This document shows, one piece after another, positions 8,549 to 18,192 of a DNA stretch of 34,076 nt; position 1 is the stretch's first letter; every line of letters starts with the position of its first letter. Below the pieces are notes generated by a model. The model was not told the DNA's origin. It did no database searches and saw only the letters and a list, made by a program, of their open reading frames with translations. The DNA is from Deltaproteobacteria bacterium (GTDB lineage: Bacteria; Bdellovibrionota_C; UBA2361; SZUA-149; JADZAE01): NCBI GenBank assembly GCA_020852715.1, contig JADZAE010000055.1, positions 1 through 34,076 of the forward strand. The letters run 5' to 3'. The translations under genes and the position numbers were made by a program.

Positions 8549-11500
8549 TTACTGCAACATTGTCGGTGCAACAAAATCAAGATTGCTGCCAGAACTTTCA
8601 TGCCTGATGCGCAAGATTTCTGAAATTATTCCGGCACCTTTTGTTGCTTGCACCAACACTGAGCCATAGCTGCCGGAGCGAATACCAAAGGAGCGAATAT
8701 CATGCAACGGCACTTCAAGGGCAGCATGAGGGTTAACAATATAGCGCTTAGTAGAAATCTGGCTATTGCCGTCAATCTGCACAGAAATTATTACTTGATC
8801 GGAAGTTGTATTACTGATTCTCAGCAAATTTTCCATATCCAGGAACAAATTAAAATTACCAACCAGCGAGTTAGTGTTCGTCTCGCGTCCTTGTGTTCCA
8901 TACATAGCTTTAATTAAGCCATTAGCCGCGTCACGAAAATAGTGCATACTTTGTATAATTACCGTATTGGCACGACCGGCATTAACCTCAGCTGTTCCAA
9001 TGGAGTCAGCACTTAGCATTCTTGAAACATTGATATGCCGCTGTGAACGCGGAGCTAAGTTAAAAGTGAACCTCTTAATAAGCTTCCCCGTTGAGGCGCG
9101 AAGTATAAACTCCACCGGGGATGATACATTCTTGGTATTTACTATCTCCACCCAGTTATCATCTCCGTTTTTATTGGAAACAAGGAGATACTGTTTTTCA
9201 CCGCTACCACTGCGTGCGAATAAGGGAAAAGCGAAAGAATATTGACCGGTCACTGCAGTTTGACTGTCGCTTCCATAACGAATTATTTGAGCAAGATAAG
9301 GAGAAGATGCCTGTAATGGAGTAATTTCATGAAAACCAGCCGCCGGACCGGCAAGCAAGCCATGCCCACCATCAAGATCGACTCTACTTAGTTTTCCTAA
9401 AGTCACAGTGCGCACCGCGAGACGATTGCCTGATTGATCATAAGTGCTGACACGAAATTTTCTCTGTCCATTAGCCAAGTTTATGATGCTAAGCCAATTT
9501 TGAACCAATTGACCGGCATCGGCAACATTTGTGCTCGGTTGATAAGTATTAAAGCCGACACTGGAGTTACCACGCAGCGGACTAGAAAGCGGTAAATTAT
9601 AAGCAAAGTCAAATTCATTATTAACATTCGGCCGATAGTAACTCACCCGCCCATCTAAACTTAACGTACTCGTAATTTTAATAATACCGTAAGAATCTGC
9701 CTTAAAGCCCTTGATCTCGTTTAAAGTAATATGCCTGACACTCTGCGCACTAATGCCGTAGTTATAACCTGCTACATAACCACCGTTTTGATTGTAAACT
9801 ACGAGACGAAAGCTACCATCATTATAGCTATTATTGGCCACCTCAAGAACATTGCTCATGCCTAAAAATCCATTCCAAACACCATAGCCCGTACCGCCGA
9901 AGCGAGTTAAATAGCTACCGCGATCTTCGCTATTAGTGCCATCTTCAATTTCTTGATAATCGGAAATACCGTCCCCATCTGTATCACCAAGTAATCCATC
10001 ATCAACCGATGGCTGCGGCTGTTGAACACGAAGGAGAAAGCTCTTTACTGTTTGATGAATAACATCAGCTGCTGTCAGCGTAATCATCGCCTCTCCCGAG
10101 AAACTTTCATCAGGCGTAATCGTTAAGGTCGCTCGTGTTACCGATAATTTTATATTACTACCTTGATCAGAAGTTGCCGTAATATTAACTTCATCGTTAT
10201 CAGGATCGCGCACATAAATAGATATACTCAGTGGCTTGCCGGAATAAGCATTTTTGGTGCTGATATCACCGATGTAAGGGGCCGTGTTTTTTACTACAGT
10301 CACGGTAAAAGTACGATAGGAAGTAGACTTACCATCGCTCGCCGCCACCTGTACAGTAAATTTGCCGATATAGTTTTCACGCGGAGTAATGGTTAACCGC
10401 CGACCAATAAGGCTTAACGTTGCTGGGGCACTACTACTCTCAGCTGCCTGATAAAGAAGTTTTGGATCTTGATAGTAGACCTTACTTAAAGTCGAAATTA
10501 AAGGAACACTATTAAATTCCTCGTAGCGATAAAAATATCCATTGGGTAAAATAAAATACCAGAAATCATTTTTATCCCTAATCCACTTCTCGTTATACCC
10601 CCAGCTGTTGACATAGTAATTTCCATTACTCCAAAGTCCCAGTTCGGCATCAAGTTGCCGTGCTTGCTGCTCTAGGACATTAAATCCTACTGATAAAGTT
10701 AGCGGATCGCCATCAGGATCACTTACCTTGAGCGTCAGCGTCTTTGAGCCATTATTTATAAACATTGTTTGATTAGCGATCGTCGCAATTACAGGCGATG
10801 AATTTATTTCTCCCATCAAAGCCTTGTAGGCGTTGACCATGCCACCAGAGGCAACCTTGCCTGTTAAGCTATCAAGTTGAACTGTGTTACTCATGATTAG
10901 AGATTTTACATTGGTTGGGCTTACTGAACCGAGTTTGCTATAAACTAGGGCAGCCACACCGGCAACATAAGGGGTAGCCATCGATGTGCCGCTCATTTTC
11001 TGATAACCACCGTTTAACACTGTGCTTAGAATATTCACGCCCGGCGCGGCTACATGTACACTGTTTGGTCCATAGTTGGAAAAGTAAGCAAGACTACCGT
11101 TATTGCTAATCGCCGCTACGGTAATCACATTAGCAATATTGTAATTCGAGGGGTAAAGCGGAGAAACATCGTTATTGTTAGATTCGTTACCGGCAGCGAC
11201 AATGAAGCTTATACCATTACTATTGGCAAACTGTACAGCTTCTTTTAATGCACTGGAGTCTCCTTCCCCCGCCCAAGAGTTGCTGAGGACCCTGAGATTA
11301 ACGCCGCTTTGTTTAGCAAAAACACCATACTCAATCGCCTCGACGGCATCGGAAACATAACCGGCTCCTGTCTTATCCATAAAACGCAGAGCCATAATTT
11401 TTACGTTGCGTGCAATACCGGCAACACCTTTGCCGTTATTGGCCACAGCACCAATAATGCCCGCGCAGTGAGTTCCATGTCCGTGATCATCTAGCGGGGC

Positions 11501-12172
11501 ACCGTTATCCTTAATAGCATTGTAGCCATAAATATCATCAACCACGCCATTGTTATCGTCGTCAACATTATTTCCTGGTAGCTCCCTAGGGTTAACCCAC
11601 AGGTTGGCAAGTAGATCCGGATGTCGATAATCAACTCCGGTGTCAACAACACCGACTACAACTTCATTGGTGCTATTGTCTAATGCCCACGCCTCAGGTG
11701 CATCTAAGTCAATGTCCGGTGTGCCGCTTTCTTGGCCCGTGTTGTTTAGTGCCCATTGCGTGCCGACATAAGTATCATTGGTAATAGCTTTCAGGCGAAT
11801 CTGATAGTTTGGCTCAATGTATTTTATGATGCCTTCTTCAAGGAAGCGCTGCAGTATATCTAAATTGATGCCGCCGGATTTTGTCCGGACAACGTCTGCC
11901 CGAATACCGAGAATATTCTTTTTTACTTCTAGCCCAATCAACGAATGTAGAGCCTTTTTAATCTCGTCCAACGTGTAGCCTTTTAACTCCGGAGTGTTGG
12001 CTTGGATTGCTGCAAGTTTTGCTTGGTTTACTTTAATTATATATTCGCCCGGGGCGGCCGGAGGAAGGTCAGCAGCAAATGCTGACGAAAGAAGGCATAT
12101 ACCGCAGAAAATAGCCGCAACTATCTGATAACCTTTTAAATAGAGCCAAAAAAACCTGTACAACAACTTCAT
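8549..12172 (-). CDS. Secreted subtilisin-like S8 protease with surface domains
   Basis: I start it at the ATG at 12172 (MKLLYRFFWLYLK); a TTG nine bases earlier is less likely. A signal peptide ends near residue 34 (LLSSAFA). A propeptide-like region follows (GEYIIKV to YIEPNYQIRL). The peptidase S8 domain has Asp in VVDTGVDYRHPDL (about 177), His in DDHGHGTHCAG (about 232), the oxyanion Asn in VAAGNES (about 329) and Ser in GTSMATPYVAG (about 397). All four residues are present, so it should be active. After it come two cadherin/Ig-like repeats (SDPDGDPLTLSV, RDPDNDEVNITA), a thrombospondin-type-3-like calcium motif (DTDGDGISDYQE) and several hundred residues of beta-rich repeats. That C-terminal part resembles the end of the divergent FG-GAP gene. 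It is likely exported to the cell surface or medium. Confidence 0.9.
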   Translation of the reverse strand: MKLLYRFFWLYLKGYQIVAAIFCGICLLSSAFAADLPPAAPGEYIIKVNQAKLAAIQANTPELKGYTLDEIKKALHSLIGLEVKKNILGIRADVVRTKSGGINLDILQRFLEEGIIKYIEPNYQIRLKAITNDTYVGTQWALNNTGQESGTPDIDLDAPEAWALDNSTNEVVVGVVDTGVDYRHPDLLANLWVNPRELPGNNVDDDNNGVVDDIYGYNAIKDNGAPLDDHGHGTHCAGIIGAVANNGKGVAGIARNVKIMALRFMDKTGAGYVSDAVEAIEYGVFAKQSGVNLRVLSNSWAGEGDSSALKEAVQFANSNGISFIVAAGNESNNNDVSPLYPSNYNIANVITVAAISNNGSLAYFSNYGPNSVHVAAPGVNILSTVLNGGYQKMSGTSMATPYVAGVAALVYSKLGSVSPTNVKSLIMSNTVQLDSLTGKVASGGMVNAYKALMGEINSSPVIATIANQTMFINNGSKTLTLKVSDPDGDPLTLSVGFNVLEQQARQLDAELGLWSNGNYYVNSWGYNEKWIRDKNDFWYFILPNGYFYRYEEFNSVPLISTLSKVYYQDPKLLYQAAESSSAPATLSLIGRRLTITPRENYIGKFTVQVAASDGKSTSYRTFTVTVVKNTAPYIGDISTKNAYSGKPLSISIYVRDPDNDEVNITATSDQGSNIKLSVTRATLTITPDESFSGEAMITLTAADVIHQTVKSFLLRVQQPQPSVDDGLLGDTDGDGISDYQEIEDGTNSEDRGSYLTRFGGTGYGVWNGFLGMSNVLEVANNSYNDGSFRLVVYNQNGGYVAGYNYGISAQSVRHITLNEIKGFKADSYGIIKITSTLSLDGRVSYYRPNVNNEFDFAYNLPLSSPLRGNSSVGFNTYQPSTNVADAGQLVQNWLSIINLANGQRKFRVSTYDQSGNRLAVRTVTLGKLSRVDLDGGHGLLAGPAAGFHEITPLQASSPYLAQIIRYGSDSQTAVTGQYSFAFPLFARSGSGEKQYLLVSNKNGDDNWVEIVNTKNVSSPVEFILRASTGKLIKRFTFNLAPRSQRHINVSRMLSADSIGTAEVNAGRANTVIIQSMHYFRDAANGLIKAMYGTQGRETNTNSLVGNFNLFLDMENLLRISNTTSDQVIISVQIDGNSQISTKRYIVNPHAALEVPLHDIRSFGIRSGSYGSVLVQATKGAGIISEILRIRHESSGSNLDFVAPTMLQ

Positions 12173-12866
12173 AGAAAACAACCAAAACTGAACTACTTCA
12201 TGGGGCTACTCAAAGAATATATGCCAACATGAAAAGTATCGGTCGATAAAGCCATTTCCCTTAGTAATTTGCTTACGAGAAATGATTAATTTTTCTATTT
12301 TTTTTTCTTAGTTTCTCTTAGAACTTGATATGCTTGCAGAAAAGAGGAGAGCTAATTTCCGGCAGAACATTAGGCCCTTATACTAGTTAACTTCAGTTGT
12401 AATAAATATGTAACAAGGCGTTAAAGAAGGGCGATTATGCCGAAAATTGGAATCGAGACCATGAAATAAAGACCTTGTGGTTTTTGATCCTAAAAAAATC
12501 AGTCGAGGCGATAGAAAGCCTCAAAAAATAAAAAATCGCGCCACTTACCATAGGACTTGAAAATCACAAACGGGTGGGCGCGATTTTTTATTTTTTGAGG
12601 GCTACCTAAAGAAAATGACTGAGTTTTTTAGGTTTAGTAAAACGGCTACTGCTGTTTTTAGGTTAATGGACATTAAACGGCATAAGGAGAAGCTTTCCAT
12701 AAGGCCCTAGGTTATTTAGACCATATCCCAGTGTTAATATATGCGCGTGTTAGGCTAACTGCGGGTTCAATTTTCCTTTGCCCGCCCTATGACTAACAAT
12801 CTCCCCCATTTCCTTCCTCCTCTGGTCGGCTGTGTTTGGTAATATAATCAATATTCAGGGATCACT
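12173..12866. other. Divergent intergenic region
   Basis: The gap of about 690 bases separates the starts of the S8 protease (minus) and the FG-GAP protein (plus), so both promoters should lie here. The only strong structure is the long inverted repeat at 12519-12600. No open frame in it looks like a gene. I could not pick a convincing -35/-10 pair for either side. Confidence 0.55.
12519..12600. repeat. Perfect 24-bp inverted repeat, 34-base spacer
   Basis: The arms 12519-12542 and 12577-12600 are exact reverse complements. They run from CCTC through an A-rich tract to CGCGCC on the left, with the mirror on the right. Allowing one bulged C, the stem extends inward by three more pairs. Each strand shows a GC core followed by T-runs, as in a two-way terminator, yet the repeat sits at the 5' ends of both flanking genes. 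It may be a tiny inverted-repeat element or the end of a small transcript. No clear target duplication is visible at its edges. Confidence 0.7.
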
Positions 12867-15800
12867 ATGAAAATCAATCTGCAATTATTTAATTCATTGT
12901 CATTTGTTATTTTTGCTGCCTACCTTCCTTCAATAGCCCCCACCCTTGCTCAGGAGTTTTCTACGGCGACAATCACGCCTGTCGCTTTTCCCGGAACTTC
13001 TTTGAGTTCCAGAATCACTCGCCTTTATCGAAATGACGGTAAAACAGAAAGCGGCTTTACTTTCACTGAAGTTTCGAGCGGCCTTCCGGCTGTAAGCGAC
13101 GCAGCAGTGGCTTGGGGAGAGTATGACAAGAATGGAGACCCTGACATCATTATCACCGGCTGGGATGGAAGCGCTAATCTCACTAAGATTTTCCGAAATG
13201 ACAATGGGTCGTTTGTGGATATCGGGGCTTCGATAGCAGCATTTTCCAGCGCCTCAGTTGCCTGGGGCGATTACGATAAAGATAATGATTTAGACTTAAT
13301 CATCACCGGAATAACTACCGCAGCTGCAACCAAGCTTTACCGAAACGATAATGGCGTGTTTAACGAAGTTACCGGCAGCGGTTTTGTAAACGTTTCTAAC
13401 GGTACGCCCGGCGGAGTGGTTTGGGTAGACTATGATAATGACACTTATCTGGACATGATGCTTGTCGGCTATACCGGCTCCACTAGAGTAGCCAAGCTTT
13501 ATTACAATAACCATGATGGAACATTCTCCGATGTCACATCCGCAGTGTTTCCCAATTACGGCCCCGGGCAAGACCATAGCTTATTTGGCGTGGACCACGG
13601 CTGTATAGCTTGGGGAGATTTTAACAATGATGGTTATTTGGATTTGGCCTACAATGGCAGTGGCTTGAGAAGCTTGGCTTCTAAGTTTAGGTATTATCAG
13701 TATAACTGGGATGGCACTTATCAAGACCTGACGGCGGCAATGTCCGGAATGCGAGGTACAATGAATGGTCCTGTGACCTGGGGTGATTACAACAATGATG
13801 GCTATTTGGATTTGCTCATTGGTGGCTATGCAATAAATGACTTCATCGCGCCCGACCCATCCCCGATCACTCGCGTCTATCTAAATTATAGCGGCGGCTC
13901 ACTTTCTAATATCGGCGCGGCGTTTACAGCTGTTTTTCGCGGCTCGGGTGTTTGAGGCGACTTGGATGGATAATGACTTTGATTTAGATTTGGGGATCAC
14001 CGGCCAAGACGCAGGGACACCGACTTACTACTCTAAGGTTTACCGTAATAACCTCACTTACTATGTGACAGGAACTATCAGCGGGGCGTCTCCGTTAGAG
14101 GGCACTACTGTGCAGCTAAGCGGCGATGCCACGGCTTCTACCTCAACTAAGGACTCGGGAGCTTACTCTTTCTCCGCTCTGGGTAATGGAGATTTCACTG
14201 TCATTCCTTCGCGGACAAACTATGTGTTTGATACACAAAGCCGCTTGGTAAACATTAGCGGGGCTAACAAAAACGATATTAATTTTACCGCCTACCCTGA
14301 TGCCGATGGCGACGGGATAAAAGACAGCATAGATAACTGCACAAACGTCCCTAATGTGGAACAACCGAACACAGATCATGACAGCTTAGGAGATGATTGC
14401 GACCCCGACGACGACGGCGATGCTGTAGCCGACGTATCAGACTGCGCGCCGCTGGATAACAGCAAGTGGCGCTTAGATACAGTGTATAATAAGATGCCGA
14501 TGAGGATGGGATTAGAGAAAATACGACTGCTCTTTCCGGAGCTTGCGTTGGAAGTTCGGGCGCTCCGGCGGGCTATACAACCAGCCCCAATGGGCCGGAC
14601 AATTGTCCGACCGTGGCCAATGCTAATCAGTTAGATACTGACGGTCACGGGCAAGGTAACGTTTGTGATGATGATGACGATGGAGTGGAGGATAGTAAGG
14701 AAGCTATAGACGGAACTAACCCGCTGGATGCCGGCAGCGCACTGCTGACTTTGGTGAGCCCGGCTTTTAGCAGCTATGATACGACCTTGAACCAAAAGAA
14801 CTTCTTGGAGCTACTATCTATCGAAAGTAGCACAGCAAAGGTCAAAGTTACGGTTTATAGTAAAACCGGAGCAAGGATAGGAAGTGCGCGAAGCTATTCA
14901 CTTAGCCGTGGGCAGCGGGCAAACATCGACATTTCCACCTGGATAAATAAGCTAAACACCTATGGCTTAATCAAAGTGGAATATAATAGCTCGGCCGCTC
15001 TTTTCGGCCGCACTGTGCTCTCTCGACAAGATGTCGGTGAAGACGGGATACCCGCCGGTGAGCAGTCTTACGGCTTTGTTTATGCCAAGGAGCTAAGAAA
15101 TCCGCGCAAAGGAATTGCTTACGCTCTTGCTGACAGCAAAAATAGCGATAGGGGAGCGCCTGTAGTGACTAACTTAATTGAGCTAATCAATCTAGAAAGT
15201 GTAAAAAAAACCTTTACTGTAAAAATCTACGATAAAGCCGGTGCGCTTAAATATAATAAAGCAAGCGTAGTAAACCCGCTTAGCGAACTAAATCTTGCCG
15301 GTGGTAACCAGTTTGGGTAAAGCACATACCTGGTTCAGATAACGTCAGCGGATTTGCAGGGGCGTTATTTAGCTGCTGTCACCCGCTACTCAGCAAAAGA
15401 CGGCGTGAATTATAATCTAGCAAGCTCGCTTGAGGCGCGCAAAGCCACAGGGGAGAAGATGTATCTGCCCATAGGCCATGAAACAGGAGTTTGCTATTCC
15501 GAAAAAAACTACGTGGACATAGCAAACGTCCTTAGCTCGTCGACCTCGGCAGTGCTTAAGTTTAGAGATAGCACAGGGGCCCTAAAGAAAACGCAAAGCA
15601 TAGCACTTAAAGCTAGAAATACGCTGTGCATTAGTGTGAGCTCGACGCTTAAAGGCACAGGCACTGTGGAGTTAGCGCCGGCTGCACTAAATTCTATGCT
15701 CTCTGAAGTGTAAGCTGTTTATCTAAGCTGCGGAACAGCAAAAACGCAGACAGGCTACAGCTTCGCGGCGCTGATGGCAGGAAAACGTAGTCAATTTGGC

Positions 15801-16109
15801 GCTTACAATCGCTACTTTTCTATGGGAAACATCTATCTGGTGAGCAACACAGCGGGAGCCTTGAATAAGTTTAGCTTAGCTGCCATAAACACCAAAGCAA
15901 CTGTGCTTAGTAACAAAAGCTATTCGCTAAAGCCTTACGGCAGCATCAAGCTGGACTTAAGTAAGAGCTCTACGTTTAAGACAACACCGGATAGCTATGG
16001 CACAGTGGCTTTAACCGCGCCTGATGCGCGCATGTTAGCTGCGCAAAGTATTCGCCTTCGCACACTGGGTGACATTATGGATTACGCCATGCCCGCCGCC
16101 GTGCGCTAA
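12867..16109 (+). pseudogene. Broken FG-GAP/VCBS and TSP3-repeat surface protein
   Basis: The signal peptide (MKINLQLFNSLSF to PTLAQ) is followed by at least six FG-GAP units of the form WGDYDxDxxLDLIITG, a carboxypeptidase-regulatory-like domain (TVQLSGDATASTSTKDSGAY), thrombospondin-type-3 calcium repeats (DADGDGIKDSIDNC, CPTVANANQLDTDGHG) and a beta-rich C-terminal part like that of the divergent S8 protease. Lesions are a TGA at 13953-13955 where the FG-GAP motif needs Trp, a one-base shift near 13965-13972, another near 14491, and in-frame TAA codons at 15318-15320 and 15711-15713. Between lesions the sequence keeps coding character, so decay is recent. An intact version would be a secreted beta-propeller adhesin or surface partner. 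The start ATG at 12867 is preceded by CAGGGATC, a modest ribosome binding site. Confidence 0.85.
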
Positions 16110-16139
16110 AAAACTGTTCATAAATTTGGTGCGCCGAAG

Positions 16140-16158
16140 GGATGGCCTTTGGCCATCC
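16140..16158. repeat. REP-like palindrome, copy 3
   Basis: GGATGGCC and GGCCATCC flank TTT just after the FG-GAP gene, with CCGTA shortly downstream as in copy 2. Relative to copies 1 and 2 another stem pair has changed on both sides (A:T to G:C). Confidence 0.6.
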
Positions 16159-16314
16159 GACACTTCCGTATTATCATAGTGGATCAACGCAGTAGTGCCA
16201 CAAGCTTATAAAGGATCATGGCGCTCTGTGGAGCGCGAGCCATCTTCGTAGCGGACCGGAGAAGTGGGTCGCCAACGGATCGCGTAATTTCGGCGTTAAC
16301 GAATATGAAAAATA

Positions 16315-16674
16315 TTAACCCCAGATCTCGTGCCGATAACGATCTCTTTTCTTTCGCCGCTCAGGCGTATTTTCGCCAATGCCTTTGGCGTTATAATACG
16401 TTACGTCGAGATTAGATTGTGCGCCGGAGTGTCCTTGCATAGCCGCCTTACTATACCATCTAATAGCTTCATTGTTATTTTGCACTACCCCATAACCGTT
16501 TTTATACATTGCACCAAGATAATATTGAGCATCTGCTTCACCCAAATGTGCCCTTACTATAATAACATTATTTCGCATAAAACCGTCGGGTAGTTTATCT
16601 AATGGTAAAAAAAACACGCAACCGATTATTATTAATGATAACCCTATATCAATCTTCAATACTATTCGGTTCAC
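16315..16674 (-). CDS. Sel1-repeat protein, short and possibly truncated
   Basis: The 119-residue product has one N-terminal membrane segment or signal anchor (IDIGLSLIIIGCVFFL). One full Sel1-like repeat follows (EADAQYYLGAMYKNGYGVVQ, then EAIRWYSKAAMQGH), and then the start of a second (GAQSNLDVTYYNAKGIGEN). The second repeat ends in an unrelated basic tail, RRKKRDRYRHEIWG, so the gene may be frame-shifted or cut relative to longer relatives. I chose the GTG at 16674 because AAGGA stands a few bases upstream. Sel1 proteins are protein-interaction scaffolds, often at the envelope. No operon partner is visible. Confidence 0.65.
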   Translation of the reverse strand: MNRIVLKIDIGLSLIIIGCVFFLPLDKLPDGFMRNNVIIVRAHLGEADAQYYLGAMYKNGYGVVQNNNEAIRWYSKAAMQGHSGAQSNLDVTYYNAKGIGENTPERRKKRDRYRHEIWG

Positions 16675-17119
16675 AATTCCTTATTTTACTACTTAGCTCG
16701 GATTTTCCTTTTGCTTTTTTGTTGGAAGTTACGTCTAGTGTAACTTTATTCAACTACCTTCACTCTCTTAAGTATAGTAGCCATGACTGGTTATTGTAAC
16801 TTGGGTATTTAAGTAGTTATCAGCAGGAGAAGCCCGGATATTCTATTAAGGGTATCTGTTACGCGTCTGGCTTCAATAGAAAGCCGAAGGATTTTCCTTG
16901 GCCTAAATATCTTCTCTTAAGCAAGGCCCTAATATCTAAAAATCCGCTCCTCCTAAAGCAGTTAAGAGTTAGCCGAAAAATGTCGATGTTTAAGCAGAAT
17001 TATTGCGAACACAGAAAGCAAAAGAGACTCAATATAAGAAAGTCCAAGGATTTAATGTTTTGTAATTAGGCTGCTTCTTGTGATTGGCATATCAGAAGGA
17101 GAATAAACATAAGGCTCTT
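16675..17119. other. Non-coding stretch before the kinase remnant
   Basis: No gene is supported here. It contains a half-copy of the hairpin motif seen in the nearby mobile elements (GAAAGCCGAAGG near 16880). An AAGGAG lies at about 17095, too far upstream of the kinase ATG to serve it unless bases were gained. It looks like decayed upstream DNA. Confidence 0.45.
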
Positions 17120-17442
17120 ATGGAAAATAGCTTCAGCATTCGCTTTCTTAAGAAAGCTCAACTCGTAGCAGAACGCTATAGAATCTAAGCAGCTTAGGCT
17201 TTTTCGGAAACGGAGAAACATTTAAGGCTCTTGATACACAGCAAAATAACATAGAAGTAGCTATTAAAGTTTACCGCGAGTTATTTGGTGAAGAACGTGC
17301 ACACTGCTATGGGGCATATTTATATGAAGCAGTTACCACCAAAGCAATAAAGCACCCAAATATTCTTAGCGTATTTGATTGTGGGCTCAGTGATGATGCC
17401 AAGTGGATGTATGAAGCAATGCCACTGGTATCAAGTAATTTA
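17120..17442 (+). pseudogene. Ser/Thr protein kinase N-lobe stump
   Basis: From the ATG at 17120 the frame reads MENSFSIRFLKKAQ, then LVAERYRI, the usual lead-in to the kinase glycine loop. After a one-base shift near 17187 it continues LGFFGNGETFKALD (glycine loop), EVAIKVY (the ATP-anchoring Lys), LYEAV (the alpha-C Glu) and KHPNILSVFDCG. It stops at the left end of a mobile element, so the catalytic loop, DFG and the whole C-lobe are missing. It must be inactive. The GETFKALD wording resembles bacterial eukaryotic-type kinases that have repeat or sensor domains. I found no continuation to the right of the element. Confidence 0.75.
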
Positions 17443-17784
17443 TACCGTACGTAAGAAATAAGTTGAACGGTATAAAGAAAAGCAAGTATGCTTTTCGCGG
17501 AAGCGAAACCCCGATTCGCTTCCGTAAATGCCCAGGAGTAAGCCATGGATGTTTTATTTATGGGCAAAATGAAACTAAGCCCCATCGGGGCGGATTTTGT
17601 GAAGCAAAATCATGGGGCAAAGAATAAGCCTTATCATATTTAGTCGTTTTCGATTAGGAAACGTCAGTGGCTCATGATTATTTTTTTATAACAGTGTTAT
17701 TTTATTAAAATTATTTTCCATGTGAAGGTTTATAGCATTCGGTTAGAATAAATAACGGAAAGCCGAAGGCTTTTCCTTTTTATA
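17443..17784. mobile_element. Multi-hairpin MITE-like element, long copy B
   Basis: The left end TACCGTAC, the hairpin AAGCA/TGCTT, the stem CGGAAGCGAA/TTCGCTTCCG (17498-17507, 17515-17524), the phrase CGTAAATGCCCA, then CATTCGGTTAGAATAA and GGAAAGCCGAAGGC all match copy A in order. It has about 150 extra bases with their own hairpins: GCCCCAT/ATGGGGC around GATTTTG/CAAAATC at 17579-17618, and GTTTTC/GAAAAC-like pairs near 17645. It lacks about 30 bases of the left arm, apparently lost between two ACGGT copies. The right end is worn, so 17784 is approximate. It encodes no protein and would need a transposase in trans. Confidence 0.65.
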
Positions 17785-17890
17785 ACTAGCCCAGCGTCCT
17801 ACCCCTTCTGCCACATACGGACATAACAACTAGCCACCATGAAACTTTTGCTTGAAATATCAACACAACTCTGTTATCTATAATTTATAA

Positions 17891-18019
17891 GCATCAGGAA
17901 TGCTTCTTAAGCGGGTCTTAAGAAGCTGCCAACCGGGTTAGATTACCACGGTGGCTGGCCAAAGATATCTTTGGCGATGTGGGACGGCAGGTCCAAAAAA
18001 ACAATCCACTTCCTGATGC
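17891..18019 (+). ncRNA. Candidate structured RNA, multi-branched
   Basis: The closing stem is GCATCAGGAA (17891-17900) with TTCCTGATGC (18010-18019). Inside are a perfect 10-bp hairpin GCTTCTTAAG/CTTAAGAAGC with a CGGGT loop (17902-17926), a second stem within about 17928-17959 (ACCG and GGT with ACC and CGGT), and an 18-base palindrome GCCAAAGATATCTTTGGC (17958-17975). The sense is unproven; I list plus because three plus-strand genes with good ribosome binding sites start 35 bases downstream. It could be a leader RNA, a small RNA, or DNA folded for recombination. It does not match a riboswitch, T-box or retron that I can recognise, and no reverse transcriptase is nearby. Confidence 0.45.
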
Positions 18020-18053
18020 ATAACCACGTGTCAACCGAATAAGGAGACCAGTT

Positions 18054-18173
18054 ATGTATCAAAAACAATCCATAAAATACTTCATCAAATTAATTCTTAG
18101 CCACAAACCAATAGCGCCGCCGCTTCAATCAAACCAAAGAAAATACCACCTCAGCGACAACCAACAAAATTAA
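18054..18173 (+). CDS. 39-residue basic hypothetical protein
   Basis: The short frame MYQKQSIKYFIKLILSHK and onward ends DNQQN. It starts with AAGGAG placed six bases ahead of the ATG, the same arrangement as the next two genes. It is lysine- and asparagine-rich and has an amphipathic N-terminal half. It lies 35 bases after the structured region and 19 bases before the next gene, so it may be a leader peptide or the first gene of the small operon. No family is recognised. Confidence 0.4.
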   Translation: MYQKQSIKYFIKLILSHKPIAPPLQSNQRKYHLSDNQQN

Positions 18174-18192
18174 CGAAACTAAGGAGATTCTT

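Noticed and set aside
12519..12600. Bidirectional intrinsic terminator
   Set aside because: Both flanking genes start away from it, so no known transcript would end there. I kept it as an unexplained inverted repeat.
16218..16300. tRNA-like fold around GCGCTC/GAGCGC
   Set aside because: There is one stem only. No acceptor pairing, anticodon arm or T-loop consensus could be fitted.
16218..16593. Plus-strand frames over the Sel1 gene
   Set aside because: They are antisense shadows of a protein with recognisable Sel1 repeats and a ribosome binding site.
17307..17585. Minus-strand frame of 92 codons across the kinase stump and element
   Set aside because: It crosses the junction of two unrelated elements and is antisense to kinase motifs, so it is a chance frame.
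17891..18019. Retron msr-msd RNA
   Set aside because: The closing repeat recalls a1/a2, but no reverse transcriptase gene lies within reach.
17873..18025. Integron attC site
   Set aside because: The ends read GTTAT...ATAAC, the reverse of the AAC...GTT layout of attC, and no integrase is near.
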